Source of the DNA: Vibrio salinus
Lineage (GTDB): Bacteria; Pseudomonadota; Gammaproteobacteria; Enterobacterales; Vibrionaceae
Reading direction: 5' to 3'
Assembly: GCF_021272385.1 (NCBI RefSeq)
Contig: NZ_JAJSDZ010000010.1
Location: 930,001-994,000 of the forward strand
Length of the DNA: 64,000 nucleotides
In this document: positions 45,936-53,173 of the stretch, piece by piece
Layout of the letters: each line of letters opens with the position of its first letter
Numbering within the stretch: position 1 is the first letter of the stretch
Notes under the pieces: model-generated
The model's database searches: none
What the model was told of the DNA's origin: nothing
The model's input: only the letters and a program-made list of their open reading frames with translations
Program-made: the position numbers and the translations under genes

Positions 45936-46673
45936 TTATAACATTACGGAATACCAGAACACCCGACCAATAACCGTGATTTTTTGTTCTTTTATCTGTT
46001 CGCTTGTGTATTCCCTAGGTGGGTATTCAATCTCATTGAAACTAAATATCCTTAAACCACCGCCTGGTAGTTTGTATAGCTTCTTAATAAATAATTCACC
46101 GTTATGGTTTATGGCAAAGATTTTTCCATCTATTAGTGCCTTGTCACCACAGTTAATACCGACAGTTGAGCCATCAGGAAGAACTGGCTCCATGCTGTTT
46201 CCAGTAACTGCTACGCAAACTGCATGTTCAGGTAGTACGTTGTACCTGCGGAGTGTGGATTTAGCGAAGCGAAGACGAAAACCGTTGTCATGTTCCAGAT
46301 CATTTACGAACCCGTTACCTGCAGAAAGCTTTATGTCTGATAAAAAAGGAATAGCTACTTCATCTTCTGATAATGGGGTTTTGTTATCCCATGTTTGCAT
46401 ATTGCCTAAAATTTCAGCATTGCCTGTTTCCTGAGCTGTTTCTTTGCCATATTGCAGCCAATAGAGGCTTACTCCGAGAAAGTCAGCTAACTCAGACATT
46501 TTATTTTGACGGGGTAACGATTCGGCGTTTAACCATTTACTTACAGCTTTGGGTGTGACTCCAAGCTGTTTGGAAATAGTTACGCCTCTACCATGTTCTC
46601 CAATCCCAGCATCTACGCAGGCCTGTGCAAGCCGCTGAGAAAATTCTAACCGCACATTTTCACTATGTACCAT
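45936..46673 (-). CDS. cI: Phage CI-type repressor (XRE + S24 peptidase)
   Basis: This 245-residue protein has an N-terminal helix-turn-helix (about residues 28-70, TISKQLGVTPKAVSKWLNAESLP) and a LexA-like C-terminal domain. The likely self-cleavage site is Ala118-Gly119 in LSAGNG, with catalytic Ser160 in GNSMEP and Lys197/198 in ELFIKKLYK. It maintains lysogeny and would be cleaved after RecA activation. No ribosome-binding site precedes the ATG and an operator overlaps it, suggesting a leaderless message as for lambda cI. It heads the operon with the kinase and DUF3037. Confidence 0.92.
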   Translation of the reverse strand: MVHSENVRLEFSQRLAQACVDAGIGEHGRGVTISKQLGVTPKAVSKWLNAESLPRQNKMSELADFLGVSLYWLQYGKETAQETGNAEILGNMQTWDNKTPLSEDEVAIPFLSDIKLSAGNGFVNDLEHDNGFRLRFAKSTLRRYNVLPEHAVCVAVTGNSMEPVLPDGSTVGINCGDKALIDGKIFAINHNGELFIKKLYKLPGGGLRIFSFNEIEYPPREYTSEQIKEQKITVIGRVFWYSVML

Positions 46674-46737
46674 AGGTTCAATAATAAAACGTCTTGAGTG
46701 TACTTTCAGTTCTGTTGTACTATGTACTAAATGTTCA
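46666..46737. promoter_or_regulatory. Three repressor operators and the rightward promoter (OR/PR)
   Basis: TGTACCATAGGTTCA (46666-46680, covering the cI start codon), TGTACTTTCAGTTCT (46699-46713) and TGTACTAAATGTTCA (46723-46737) share the dyad TGTAC-N5-GTTCA with the two leftward sites. A promoter for cro reads TTGAGT (46694-46699), 18 bp, TACTAT (46718-46723), with the second operator between the boxes and the third touching the -10. This is the tripartite lambda-type control region. Confidence 0.75.
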
Positions 46738-46755
46738 TGTTTAAAAGGTGTATAT

Positions 46756-46959
46756 GTGTTAAGAAAAGCTATAACGGCAATCGGTGTTCAAAAAATAGCC
46801 AAGCATTGCAATGTTAGTGCTCGAGCTGTTTACAAATGGTGTGAAAAAGGTGTTCTGCCTCGAACGGAATATACCGGGGAAACAAATTATGCAGAACAAA
46901 TTGAAACCTTGTCGAACGGTCGATTCAAAAAAATTCAGCTATTGAAGCTACCGAGATGA
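46756..46959 (+). CDS. Cro-like repressor
   Basis: This 67-residue protein starts at a GTG with AAGG eight bases ahead. Residues 1-45 form a Cro/YdaS-type helix-turn-helix (AITAIGVQKIAKHCNVSARAVYKWCEKGVLPRTEY). It is the first rightward gene, divergent from cI across the operators, so it is the lytic-switch Cro. The ATG two bases upstream is out of frame and hits a stop. Confidence 0.82.
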   Translation: MLRKAITAIGVQKIAKHCNVSARAVYKWCEKGVLPRTEYTGETNYAEQIETLSNGRFKKIQLLKLPR

Positions 46960-47014
46960 AGTAATTATTTCACAAGTGGCTTTTGTTATTAACCACCAAT
47001 ATTGGAGCTATGTG

Positions 47015-47470
47015 GTGACCAACAAAAAAGAAATGATAAACAAAACCATTGCAGGTGTTAGCGGTGGAAAAGAAGTTGTTGCGGCTACTTTGGGGATGTC
47101 AGTTGATAGCTTCAATAACCATTTGTATGAAAAAAAAGGCTCTCGATTTTTTAATGTCGATGAGCTGGTGGAACTCGCTGACTTAAGAAAGTCATCCAGT
47201 ATCGCCGAGTATTTCGCAGAAAGGGTTAATTGTTTCGTTGTCCCTAAGCCGAGTCTGGCTGAATTAGACAGTGTAGACATGTTTGACTGCCATCTTCAGT
47301 TAAATGCAGTTAAGGGACTTTTGGATAAAACCATCGAGGAAGCAAAAGCTGATGGTGTCTTTGACGCTGAAGAGCGAAGAAAAATATCGGCTCTCAAAGA
47401 TGAATACCAGTCAACCTTTGAGGCTTTCATGATCAAACTTGATGCTTTGTATTCGGAGAATGAACTATGA
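47015..47470 (+). CDS. YmfL-like phage regulatory protein (CII position)
   Basis: This protein of about 152 residues has a helix-turn-helix-like segment (GGKEVVAATLGMSVDSFNNHLYEKKGSRFFNVDELVELADL) matching the YmfL prophage family. It occupies the CII position. I choose the GTG at 47015 because GGAG lies seven bases ahead; the ATG at 47033 and the upstream frame to 46976 are alternatives. Its stop overlaps the next start (ATGA). Confidence 0.72.
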   Translation: MTNKKEMINKTIAGVSGGKEVVAATLGMSVDSFNNHLYEKKGSRFFNVDELVELADLRKSSSIAEYFAERVNCFVVPKPSLAELDSVDMFDCHLQLNAVKGLLDKTIEEAKADGVFDAEERRKISALKDEYQSTFEAFMIKLDALYSENEL

Positions 47471-47808
47471 GCATTGTAAGAGCCAGGCGTGATCGCAACT
47501 ACAGCGTAATGTCCCACTCAGTCTATGCCGATAACCGGTTATCTTTTCAGGCAATGGGATTGCTTTCATACATTTTATCGAAACCGGATAACTGGACAGT
47601 AAATATTGAGCATTTGGTCGGTGTTACGCAGGGAACGCAAAAGAGAACCGGGAAAGATGGTGTGTATGCCATTCTGAAGGAGCTTAAAGACATTGGCTTT
47701 GTTGAGATGAAGAAGCACGCATCCGGAAAGGTAGATTATTTTATTTCTGACATGCCTGCAGCGAACAAAACTCATTCTATGAGCACTATTTGTGAGGTGG
47801 CATTATGA
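47467..47808 (+). CDS. Phage replication-region winged-helix protein
   Basis: This 113-residue protein has a Gntr/DnaD-like helix-turn-helix (LSFQAMGLLSYILSKPDNWTVNIEHLVGVT... DGVYAILKELKDIGFVEMKKH), typical of helper proteins at phage origins. It overlaps both neighbours by four bases. It probably assists the O-like initiator; its own role is not established. Confidence 0.7.
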   Translation: MSIVRARRDRNYSVMSHSVYADNRLSFQAMGLLSYILSKPDNWTVNIEHLVGVTQGTQKRTGKDGVYAILKELKDIGFVEMKKHASGKVDYFISDMPAANKTHSMSTICEVAL

Positions 47809-48575
47809 GCAGGGCTGCAAATGATTGGGCTTGGTCGTTAAATATAAAGCCGGCAAGCTTAAAATTACTGCTTCTTTCGATGGCGGATCGTGCTGATGAA
47901 TATCATTGCTGTTATCCGTCAATCGAAAGGCTTGTTAAAGATACTGGATTGAACAGAAAAACAATCATGTCAGGCATAGATAAATTGATTAATGCAGGTC
48001 TTTTGAGGGACACCGGAGAACGGAAGGGGGCAACTCAGAGAGTTAAGGTTTATCAGCTAAATTTGATTGAAATTGATGAACAAATATCCCTTCGTTCTAA
48101 TAGTCCCAAAAACGGAATCATTCCAAAAACGGAACCATCCCAAAAACGGACTTTAAATAGTCCCGAAAACGGTACTTTGAATAGTCCCAAAAACGGTACT
48201 CAGAACCAGTCAGTAGAACCAGTCATAGAAACTATTAAAAAAAATAACACAAAAAAAACCAAACTTGATTTTTCCTTGTGGCCTGAACAACCAGCCCCTG
48301 AAATTCTGAAAGATTGGAAAACCGTTCGTGACAGAAAAAAATCACCACTGACTCAAACGGCAGTCAATCGATTTGCAAAAAAACTCAAACTTGCGAGGGA
48401 AAAACTCGGCATGAGTGTGGACGATGTTTTGAGTTTGTGTGTGGAGCGAGGCTGGTGTGGCTTTGAAGTGTATTGGCTTGAGCGTGACAGGCAGCAATTC
48501 GGGAAACCGGATATTAATTCCATTAGCTCAGAAAATGATTTCTCCGCGCCTCCCGGCTGGAGAACATCGCTATGA
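47805..48575 (+). CDS. O-like phage replication initiator
   Basis: This 256-residue protein has an N-terminal winged helix of the HTH_36 type (about residues 15-80, MADRADEYHCCYPSIERLVKDTGLNRKTIMSGIDKLI). A low-complexity linker encoded by DNA iterons follows (about 100-132), then a C-terminal domain (KSPLTQTAVNRFAKKLKLA..). It should bind the origin inside its own gene and recruit the DnaC-like loader encoded next, as lambda O recruits P. The linker repeats NSP(K/E)NGT mirror the DNA repeats. Confidence 0.8.
   Translation: MSRAANDWAWSLNIKPASLKLLLLSMADRADEYHCCYPSIERLVKDTGLNRKTIMSGIDKLINAGLLRDTGERKGATQRVKVYQLNLIEIDEQISLRSNSPKNGIIPKTEPSQKRTLNSPENGTLNSPKNGTQNQSVEPVIETIKKNNTKKTKLDFSLWPEQPAPEILKDWKTVRDRKKSPLTQTAVNRFAKKLKLAREKLGMSVDDVLSLCVERGWCGFEVYWLERDRQQFGKPDINSISSENDFSAPPGWRTSL
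48104..48198 (+). repeat. Five origin iterons inside the O-like gene
   Basis: Near-identical 14-mers of consensus TCCCAAAAACGGWA start at 48104, 48121, 48138, 48161 and 48185 (spacings 17, 17, 23, 24). They are followed directly by a strongly AT-rich stretch (48230-48275). Iterons plus AT-rich DNA inside the initiator gene is the lambda ori architecture, so this is the probable phage replication origin. Confidence 0.7.
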
Positions 48576-49294
48576 CCATCATGCAAGAAATCAGAGCCAG
48601 AGCTGCCCAGGGAAATCTCAAATATTCATGGGATGACTTGAAACGGTTGCGCGAGCAGGACGAAGCGAAACAACATGATCAATTTCGTGCTCAGTTGGCG
48701 AATTATCGAATTTCAAAGCTTATCGGTCGGTCCGGAATATTAGCGATGTATCAGGGGTGTTCGATTGAAAACTATCTGGTCACCAACTCTTCACAACACG
48801 AAGCAGTAAGTTTTGCGAGTCAGTACATAACGAATTTCGACACTAACGCCGGGACCGGTTTTATTTTCAGCGGAAATACCGGTACCGGTAAAAATCATCT
48901 CGCTGCAGCAATCTGCAATGCTTTGCTCAAAAGAAAATACTCATGCCTGATTATCACGGTTACCGAGCTTATGCAAAAACTCCGGGCATGTTATGGCTCA
49001 GGCAGCCAGATTTCAGAAGACCAGTTTGTTAAATCAATGGCTGACTTTGATTTGTTGGTGATTGACGAAATAGGGCTACAGAGAAACACAGACACTGAAA
49101 AGTTGATGCTTAATCAAATTATCGATCAACGTGTTTGTCGGTACAGACCGACCGGAATGCTAACGAATTTGCCGTATCAGTCCAATGATGGCCAGCAAAG
49201 TATCAGTGATTTGTTAGGACCTAGAATTATGGATCGCATGAAAAGTAATTCGGGTGTCTGGCTTTCATTCAATTGGGAAAGTTTCAGGAAGTAG
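48572..49294 (+). CDS. DnaC-like helicase loader
   Basis: This 240-residue AAA+ ATPase has Walker A GNTGTGKNHLAAAI, the same GTGKN form as E. coli DnaC, and Walker B LLVIDEIG. It would load DnaB at the phage origin, replacing lambda P. It overlaps the O-like gene by four bases. An N-terminal helical region (about 1-80) probably binds DnaB. Confidence 0.9.
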   Translation: MTIMQEIRARAAQGNLKYSWDDLKRLREQDEAKQHDQFRAQLANYRISKLIGRSGILAMYQGCSIENYLVTNSSQHEAVSFASQYITNFDTNAGTGFIFSGNTGTGKNHLAAAICNALLKRKYSCLIITVTELMQKLRACYGSGSQISEDQFVKSMADFDLLVIDEIGLQRNTDTEKLMLNQIIDQRVCRYRPTGMLTNLPYQSNDGQQSISDLLGPRIMDRMKSNSGVWLSFNWESFRK

Positions 49295-49303
49295 GGGACG
49301 ACC

Positions 49304-49381
49304 ATGAATTCAAATATCGAAATGGCACAACCTGAAGAAACTCAGGAAAAGTTTGAAAAGCGTTTACTGGAAGTTAAGTAA
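49304..49381 (+). CDS. Tiny phage ORF, 25 aa
   Basis: The ATG has GGGG about six bases upstream and the stop overlaps the next start (TAATG). The product is MNSNIEMAQPEETQEKFEKR plus five residues, charged and helical. It fits exactly between the DnaC-like and VRR-NUC genes; it could be a real small protein or a translational coupling ORF. Confidence 0.45.
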   Translation: MNSNIEMAQPEETQEKFEKRLLEVK

Positions 49382-49839
49382 TGGATACGAGAATTTATGA
49401 CGTTTCAATGAGCCTCGGAGAGTTAAGAAAATCCGGAGAAACTTTAAAGAAAAAACGCAGGGAGCCGGAAATGGAAGAATGTGCCGCGTTTGTAGAATGG
49501 GCTCAATACTCCACTATAGGTGGTGTCAAAGTTGGTGAGCATCTTACTCATGTTCCTAATGAGGCCAAACGCGGCTGGAAGGCACAGGGAGATTTAAAGA
49601 AACTTGGTGTACAGAGTGGATATCCGGATTACATTCTTGACGTTGCCCGTTGCGGATACCATGGACTACGCATTGAAGCTAAGGCTCCGAAGCCGTACAA
49701 ATCAAAAATCTCTGACTCCCAATTGAAATGGCAAGCCAGGTTAACTGAACAAGGGTATTTATTTGTTTTCTGTTATGGCGTGGACGAGATGAGAGCGGTG
49801 GTTACTGATTATCTGACTGGAAAGTTATCGCGAGAGTAA
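49381..49839 (+). CDS. VRR-NUC domain nuclease
   Basis: This 152-residue protein has a PD-(D/E)XK VRR-NUC core: GYPDYILDV then LRIEAKAP, followed by SDSQLKWQARLTEQGYLFVFCYG. Phage members are Holliday-junction or structure-specific nucleases acting in recombination and replication, often standing in for RusA/NinG. It is coupled to the ORF upstream and 16 bp before Q. Confidence 0.87.
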   Translation: MDTRIYDVSMSLGELRKSGETLKKKRREPEMEECAAFVEWAQYSTIGGVKVGEHLTHVPNEAKRGWKAQGDLKKLGVQSGYPDYILDVARCGYHGLRIEAKAPKPYKSKISDSQLKWQARLTEQGYLFVFCYGVDEMRAVVTDYLTGKLSRE

Positions 49840-49855
49840 CGTCGGGAGTGGTGAA

Positions 49856-50257
49856 ATGAGAGACTTACAAACAACACGAAAAATTCTCAGATCGTGGGGA
49901 GCGTGGGCTAACAATAAATCAGGCGTTGGCTGGTACACCGAAATGTGTGGTTTATCAAATGTACTACCAAGAGAAATTAAGGGCTACGTTAATCCTATTT
50001 CTGATGAAGATGCACTGAATATTGATCGGATGGTGGCCCAAATGTATGACCATAACAATCCTCGTCCGATGTCATTTTTCCTACTCAGCTATGTTTACAA
50101 TATGAGTAATTGCGAGATAGCGAGAAGGGCCACAAAAGCTGATGATAAAAAGGTTTCTGAGGCAAAGGTCAGAAATGCCTTGATGCTAATGGAAACGTTT
50201 ATTGCTGGCCGTCTTACTGAGCAAGATGAAGTAGGGAAGCCTATTTCTATTGAGTGA
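49856..50257 (+). CDS. Antitermination protein Q
   Basis: This 133-residue protein has the Q-type (phage_antitermQ) pattern: it opens TTRKILRSWGAWANNKSGVGWY and has a C-terminal LLSYVYNMSNCEIARRA helix region. It should modify RNA polymerase at the late promoter so that it reads through to lysis and head genes. It is the last early gene; the next lysis gene lies 4.3 kb away because foreign cassettes intervene. Confidence 0.82.
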   Translation: MRDLQTTRKILRSWGAWANNKSGVGWYTEMCGLSNVLPREIKGYVNPISDEDALNIDRMVAQMYDHNNPRPMSFFLLSYVYNMSNCEIARRATKADDKKVSEAKVRNALMLMETFIAGRLTEQDEVGKPISIE

Positions 50258-50549
50258 GGACAAGTGTTGCTTCTCCTTCAGTTAATGTTCTCAATCTGTT
50301 TGTTCTATTGAACTGTATAAAAAGACAGTAAAGTAATAGTTTGTATCTAAAATTAACTAATACGAATACTTCTGCTTTTTCTGATGATGATCAAGTTAAT
50401 TCATACCTTAATCGTCAATGATTATATCATCTTATGATAATGTGAATTATATATTATAGGGATGCTATGCTGCATTTTTTGCGGAAACTATAACGAATTT
50501 TTCGGTATATTAAATTGTTATAACTACCTAGCTAAGGAGTACATAATTA
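50258..50549. other. Spacer between Q and the cassette cluster
   Basis: These 292 AT-rich bases contain a LexA box (listed separately) and, near the right end, GTTATAAC at about 50517, which could be the left recombination site of the first cassette. No ORF is supported. Confidence 0.45.
50313..50328. promoter_or_regulatory. LexA (SOS) box
   Basis: CTGT-ATAAAAAG-ACAG fits CTGT-N8-ACAG exactly and the flanks (AA.., ..TA) match the E. coli 20-mer at 17 of 20 positions. It lies 55 bp after Q and upstream of the cassette genes, so it could put them or a short transcript under SOS control. Confidence 0.6.
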
Positions 50550-50951
50550 GTGAAGTGGATAGTATTGTGTTTTTGGTTATTTTTAAGTTCCGGATATTTA
50601 TATCTTCTAAATTTTGCAGTTCCAGAAAGTGCATCTTTTAATGGTTACTTTTTATTTACAGTAATTTTGGCTGGTGGCGGATTATCATACGATATAGCAT
50701 CAAAAATGTTTGCAATTCCAAGTTATAGAGGACATTGGTCGCAATTGCTCAAACGTATGGTATGGATTGTAATTGGTCATGGCTTAGTCTTGGGCGGTAT
50801 CTTTTTAGCAGGCTATTTCAGCAATATTTATAGCCACACTATTGCAAATAGTATTGGTATTACAGTTTCAGTCATTGGACTTATTTTATCTTGTTATCAT
50901 GCATATCAAGCAGAATATACATTTAAATCGCTACGGAATATGTTTTCGTAG
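50550..50951 (+). CDS. Cassette 1: membrane protein, 133 aa
   Basis: Four predicted transmembrane helices (about residues 3-22, 32-50, 68-88, 98-116). The start is a GTG with GGAG ten bases upstream. No family was recognised. It is the first of four same-strand single-gene cassettes, directly followed by an attC-like site. AT-richer than neighbouring phage genes. Confidence 0.6.
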   Translation: MKWIVLCFWLFLSSGYLYLLNFAVPESASFNGYFLFTVILAGGGLSYDIASKMFAIPSYRGHWSQLLKRMVWIVIGHGLVLGGIFLAGYFSNIYSHTIANSIGITVSVIGLILSCYHAYQAEYTFKSLRNMFS

Positions 50952-51060
50952 TTATAACAAGAAATTTCAATGGATGCATATAACGTCTGGCATTCTTGGT
51001 TTTAAGCTACTTGTTCTTTGTAATAGCGGTGTTTATGCACCATTGAATTCGACGTTATGT
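50952..51060 (+). repeat. attC-like site 1
   Basis: A 109-bp imperfect inverted repeat: TTATAAC and GTTATGT at the ends, inner arms AATTTCAATGG-A-TGCAT and ATGCACCATTGAATT, variable centre. The one-base bulge and terminal AAC/GTT boxes are the attC hallmarks. Confidence 0.65.
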
Positions 51061-51073
51061 TGCTAGAGGAAAT

Positions 51074-51481
51074 ATGAAAGTATCGGTAGAAATTAGTAAA
51101 GAAATAGAAGAATCAGAGGTTGTTGCTCTTTATCAAGCAAATGGATGGTCGTCAGCAAAAGTTCCCAATAAATTGTTACCAGCATTGTTGAACTCGGATA
51201 CGCTTGTTACTGCACGCATAAACGGTCGGTTAGTTGGTCTTGGTAATGCTATCTCTGATGGTTACCTTGTGGTCTATTACCCACATATGCTTGTCGATCC
51301 CAATTATCAAGGTATTGGAATTGGACGGAAAATTATGGAGTTAATGCAAACCATATACAAGGATTTTCATCAGCAAATGTTAACGGCTGATGGTGATGCT
51401 GTGGACTTTTATCGAGCATTAGGTTTTGAAAGGGCAGGCAAAACTGAACCTATGTGGGTTTATGCAGGAAATGACCATTAA
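51074..51481 (+). CDS. Cassette 2: GNAT family N-acetyltransferase
   Basis: This 135-residue GNAT protein has the acetyl-CoA-binding motif A MLVDPNYQGIGIGRKIMEL and a C-terminal DAVDFYRALGFERAG. Substrates of such cassette acetyltransferases range from small molecules to toxins' tRNAs or antibiotics; nothing here defines it. AGAGGA precedes the ATG. It lies 14 bp after attC 1 and is followed by attC 2. Confidence 0.85.
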   Translation: MKVSVEISKEIEESEVVALYQANGWSSAKVPNKLLPALLNSDTLVTARINGRLVGLGNAISDGYLVVYYPHMLVDPNYQGIGIGRKIMELMQTIYKDFHQQMLTADGDAVDFYRALGFERAGKTEPMWVYAGNDH

Positions 51482-51500
51482 CATAAATTAGGCATCGCTA

Positions 51501-51605
51501 CATAACAAGCCAGTGCAATTGACGCTGTTAAACGCTGCGGTTGCTGTTTAAGAATTTTCACATGTTTTAGTTTAAGTGTTCAGCGCAATTGACTGGAGCG
51601 TATGC
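51501..51605 (+). repeat. attC-like site 2
   Basis: CATAACAAGCCAGTGCAATTG (51501 on) pairs with CAATTGACTGGAGCGTATGC (to 51605) as an imperfect dyad with single-base bulges; inner CGCTG/CAGCG extends it. The right GTT box is degenerate (CGTATGC). Confidence 0.68.
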
Positions 51606-51663
51606 AAAGGGCCAAGATCTGTCTTTAGCGGTAAAATTGAATTTTATAAATTGGGGAACTTAG

Positions 51664-52149
51664 ATGGACGATGCAATTAAAATCCTGTTGGAACAATCTC
51701 CGTCATTAGCGGGCTTAGTTGTACTAGCGATTTCTATTTGGATCGTTTTCAAGCGAAGTCTCGAGGAGAATAGAACAACTCTTAATGGGTATAAAGAGTT
51801 GTTTGAACAACACAGAACGAATATTGACGATTTGCAAAGTAAATATAAAAGTATGCTTGAAGAGCAAAGAGTTGAGATTGAAAAACATAGGGTAAATTTT
51901 AGAGCATTGTTGGAAGACAAAGAGCGATCTGATGTTCGTTATGACACTTTAAAGCGAGATTTTAACGATTTACTGATAGAAAATAAGAACCTCTTAAGAT
52001 TAATAGAGCGGATCGAGTCTATGGTTAATGCAACTGGAAGTGATGTTAAGTTTCTTCAAAAGGAATTAGAGAGACACAGAGAAGATTTAGGTTCCGTTAA
52101 AGACAGCATGCTGAGATTAGAGCATATGCCTCAAGATAAAAATGCATAA
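51664..52149 (+). CDS. Cassette 3: membrane-anchored coiled-coil protein
   Basis: This 161-residue protein has one N-terminal transmembrane helix (about residues 14-30, LAGLVVLAISIWIVF) followed by a long charged coiled coil (about 35-155). Such small TM-coiled-coil proteins can be structural or act as effectors in defence systems; no specific family was recognised. Its last codons run into attC 3. Confidence 0.65.
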   Translation: MDDAIKILLEQSPSLAGLVVLAISIWIVFKRSLEENRTTLNGYKELFEQHRTNIDDLQSKYKSMLEEQRVEIEKHRVNFRALLEDKERSDVRYDTLKRDFNDLLIENKNLLRLIERIESMVNATGSDVKFLQKELERHREDLGSVKDSMLRLEHMPQDKNA

Positions 52150-52187
52150 CAAATTGCTCCACTTTTCCCCTGAGCAAGGCGTTATAC
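52144..52187 (+). repeat. attC-like site 3
   Basis: A short 44-bp site: GCATAACAAATTGCTC at the left pairs with GAGCAAGGCGTTATAC at the right (AAC/GTT boxes, TTGCTC/GAGCAA inner arms). A compact but typical attC. Confidence 0.7.
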
Positions 52188-52203
52188 GAAAAGGGGTGTT
52201 AAT

Positions 52204-52491
52204 GTGACTATAAAGGACGAATTTGCCTCAGAAATCAGAGAGGCAATTAAACAGTGTTATGTATTAGGTTATCGCCCATCTAGATTTGAAGAGATGATAG
52301 CTACTAGTCATCCAGTCGATGTGGCAAAAGCATTTGTTGTTTCGGGGGATTTTCAGTCAGGTTTTAAACAACTTAAAAAACTGGGAAAACTCAATCTTAC
52401 TGTTGAAGGCATAATGATAAATCCTAAATATTCGACATTGTTTACAAAGGCTGAATTGGAAGCGGCTAAATGGCGCTTAGAAAACGTTTAA
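52204..52491 (+). CDS. Cassette 4: hypothetical protein, 95 aa
   Basis: The start is a GTG with AAGGGG seven bases upstream. The C-terminal part (SGDFQSGFKQLKKLGKLNLTVEGIMINPKYSTLFTKAELEAAKWRLENV) has a regular, conserved-looking helical pattern, but I cannot name the family. A truncated attC follows. Confidence 0.6.
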   Translation: MTIKDEFASEIREAIKQCYVLGYRPSRFEEMIATSHPVDVAKAFVVSGDFQSGFKQLKKLGKLNLTVEGIMINPKYSTLFTKAELEAAKWRLENV

Positions 52492-52496
52492 TTTTT

Positions 52497-52540
52497 GTAT
52501 AACAAGCAGTTAAGAGTGATTCCCAACGCCTGGCAATTTT
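52497..52540 (+). repeat. Left half of an attC-like site (truncated)
   Basis: GTATAACAAGCAGTTAAG.. follows cassette 4 as the left end of an attC, but no matching right arm with a GTT box is found before the parE remnant. The cassette cluster has been cut here. Confidence 0.45.
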
Positions 52541-52572
52541 GCTTTGATAGGCTGGAACTGGTGATATCTTAA

Positions 52573-52761
52573 TTACAAGTGGTTTTGTGGAAGCTGCGAT
52601 TGGCCGAGTATAGCCACAACTAAAATAAAGCCGTCTTCCTTTGTAAAGTAAGCGGTGTGCTTGCCTACCGGAAAGTAAAAACCGCTTGGATAAATTTCAT
52701 CGCAACTATGACCTATGGATGGGTTGTCGGCGAGTATTTGAAACCCAGTTAGTAATATGAA
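52573..52761 (-). pseudogene. parE: 3' part of a parE-type toxin gene
   Basis: The minus-strand frame ends TGFQILADNPSIGHSCDEIY ... YFPVGKHTAYFTKEDGFILVVAIL, the C-terminal two-thirds of a RelE/ParE toxin. It lacks its first 40 codons, which lie on the same strand at 53852-53970. The two parts are separated by the inserted element; joining them at the repeated AGTAATATG gives a 98-residue uninterrupted ParE. Confidence 0.8.
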
Positions 52762-52935
52762 TTAGTCTTAATGCAATCTGTCATTTTCGTTACCTCGATG
52801 TGACTAGATCTGACAGGTTGCCCTAAATCGGTTCTGCCCCTTTTCACGTTAACATTGAATATTATTCACACGACCACGCTCTAATTTTAACTAAACGGAA
52901 CTTATCTTTAATAGATGGGAAGTTCACTCTGTAGA

Positions 52936-52964
52936 AGTTGTTCCTGCATTATGCAGGAACAACT
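52936..52964. other. Perfect 13-bp hairpin in the insertion
   Basis: AGTTGTTCCTGCA (52936-52948) and TGCAGGAACAACT (52952-52964) are separated by TTA. No T-run follows. It may be a terminator-like barrier, protein site or transposition end remnant. Confidence 0.55.
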
Positions 52965-53173
52965 ATTGGTGAAATTAAAAATCAAAAGATTGTGTTAATG
53001 CCAATGGGGAGTATCCTCAAACCCTCCGAAACCAATAACGCACAAGTACTCGACACGCTGTATGTCAGTTTGTGATCGAGCGACAGTACTTGAACCACTT
53101 TATTTGCGAGAACATATGCGAAAAACGCTTGTTAGCGCAGCAGATTACTATAACAATCGAAATTAGGATTACT

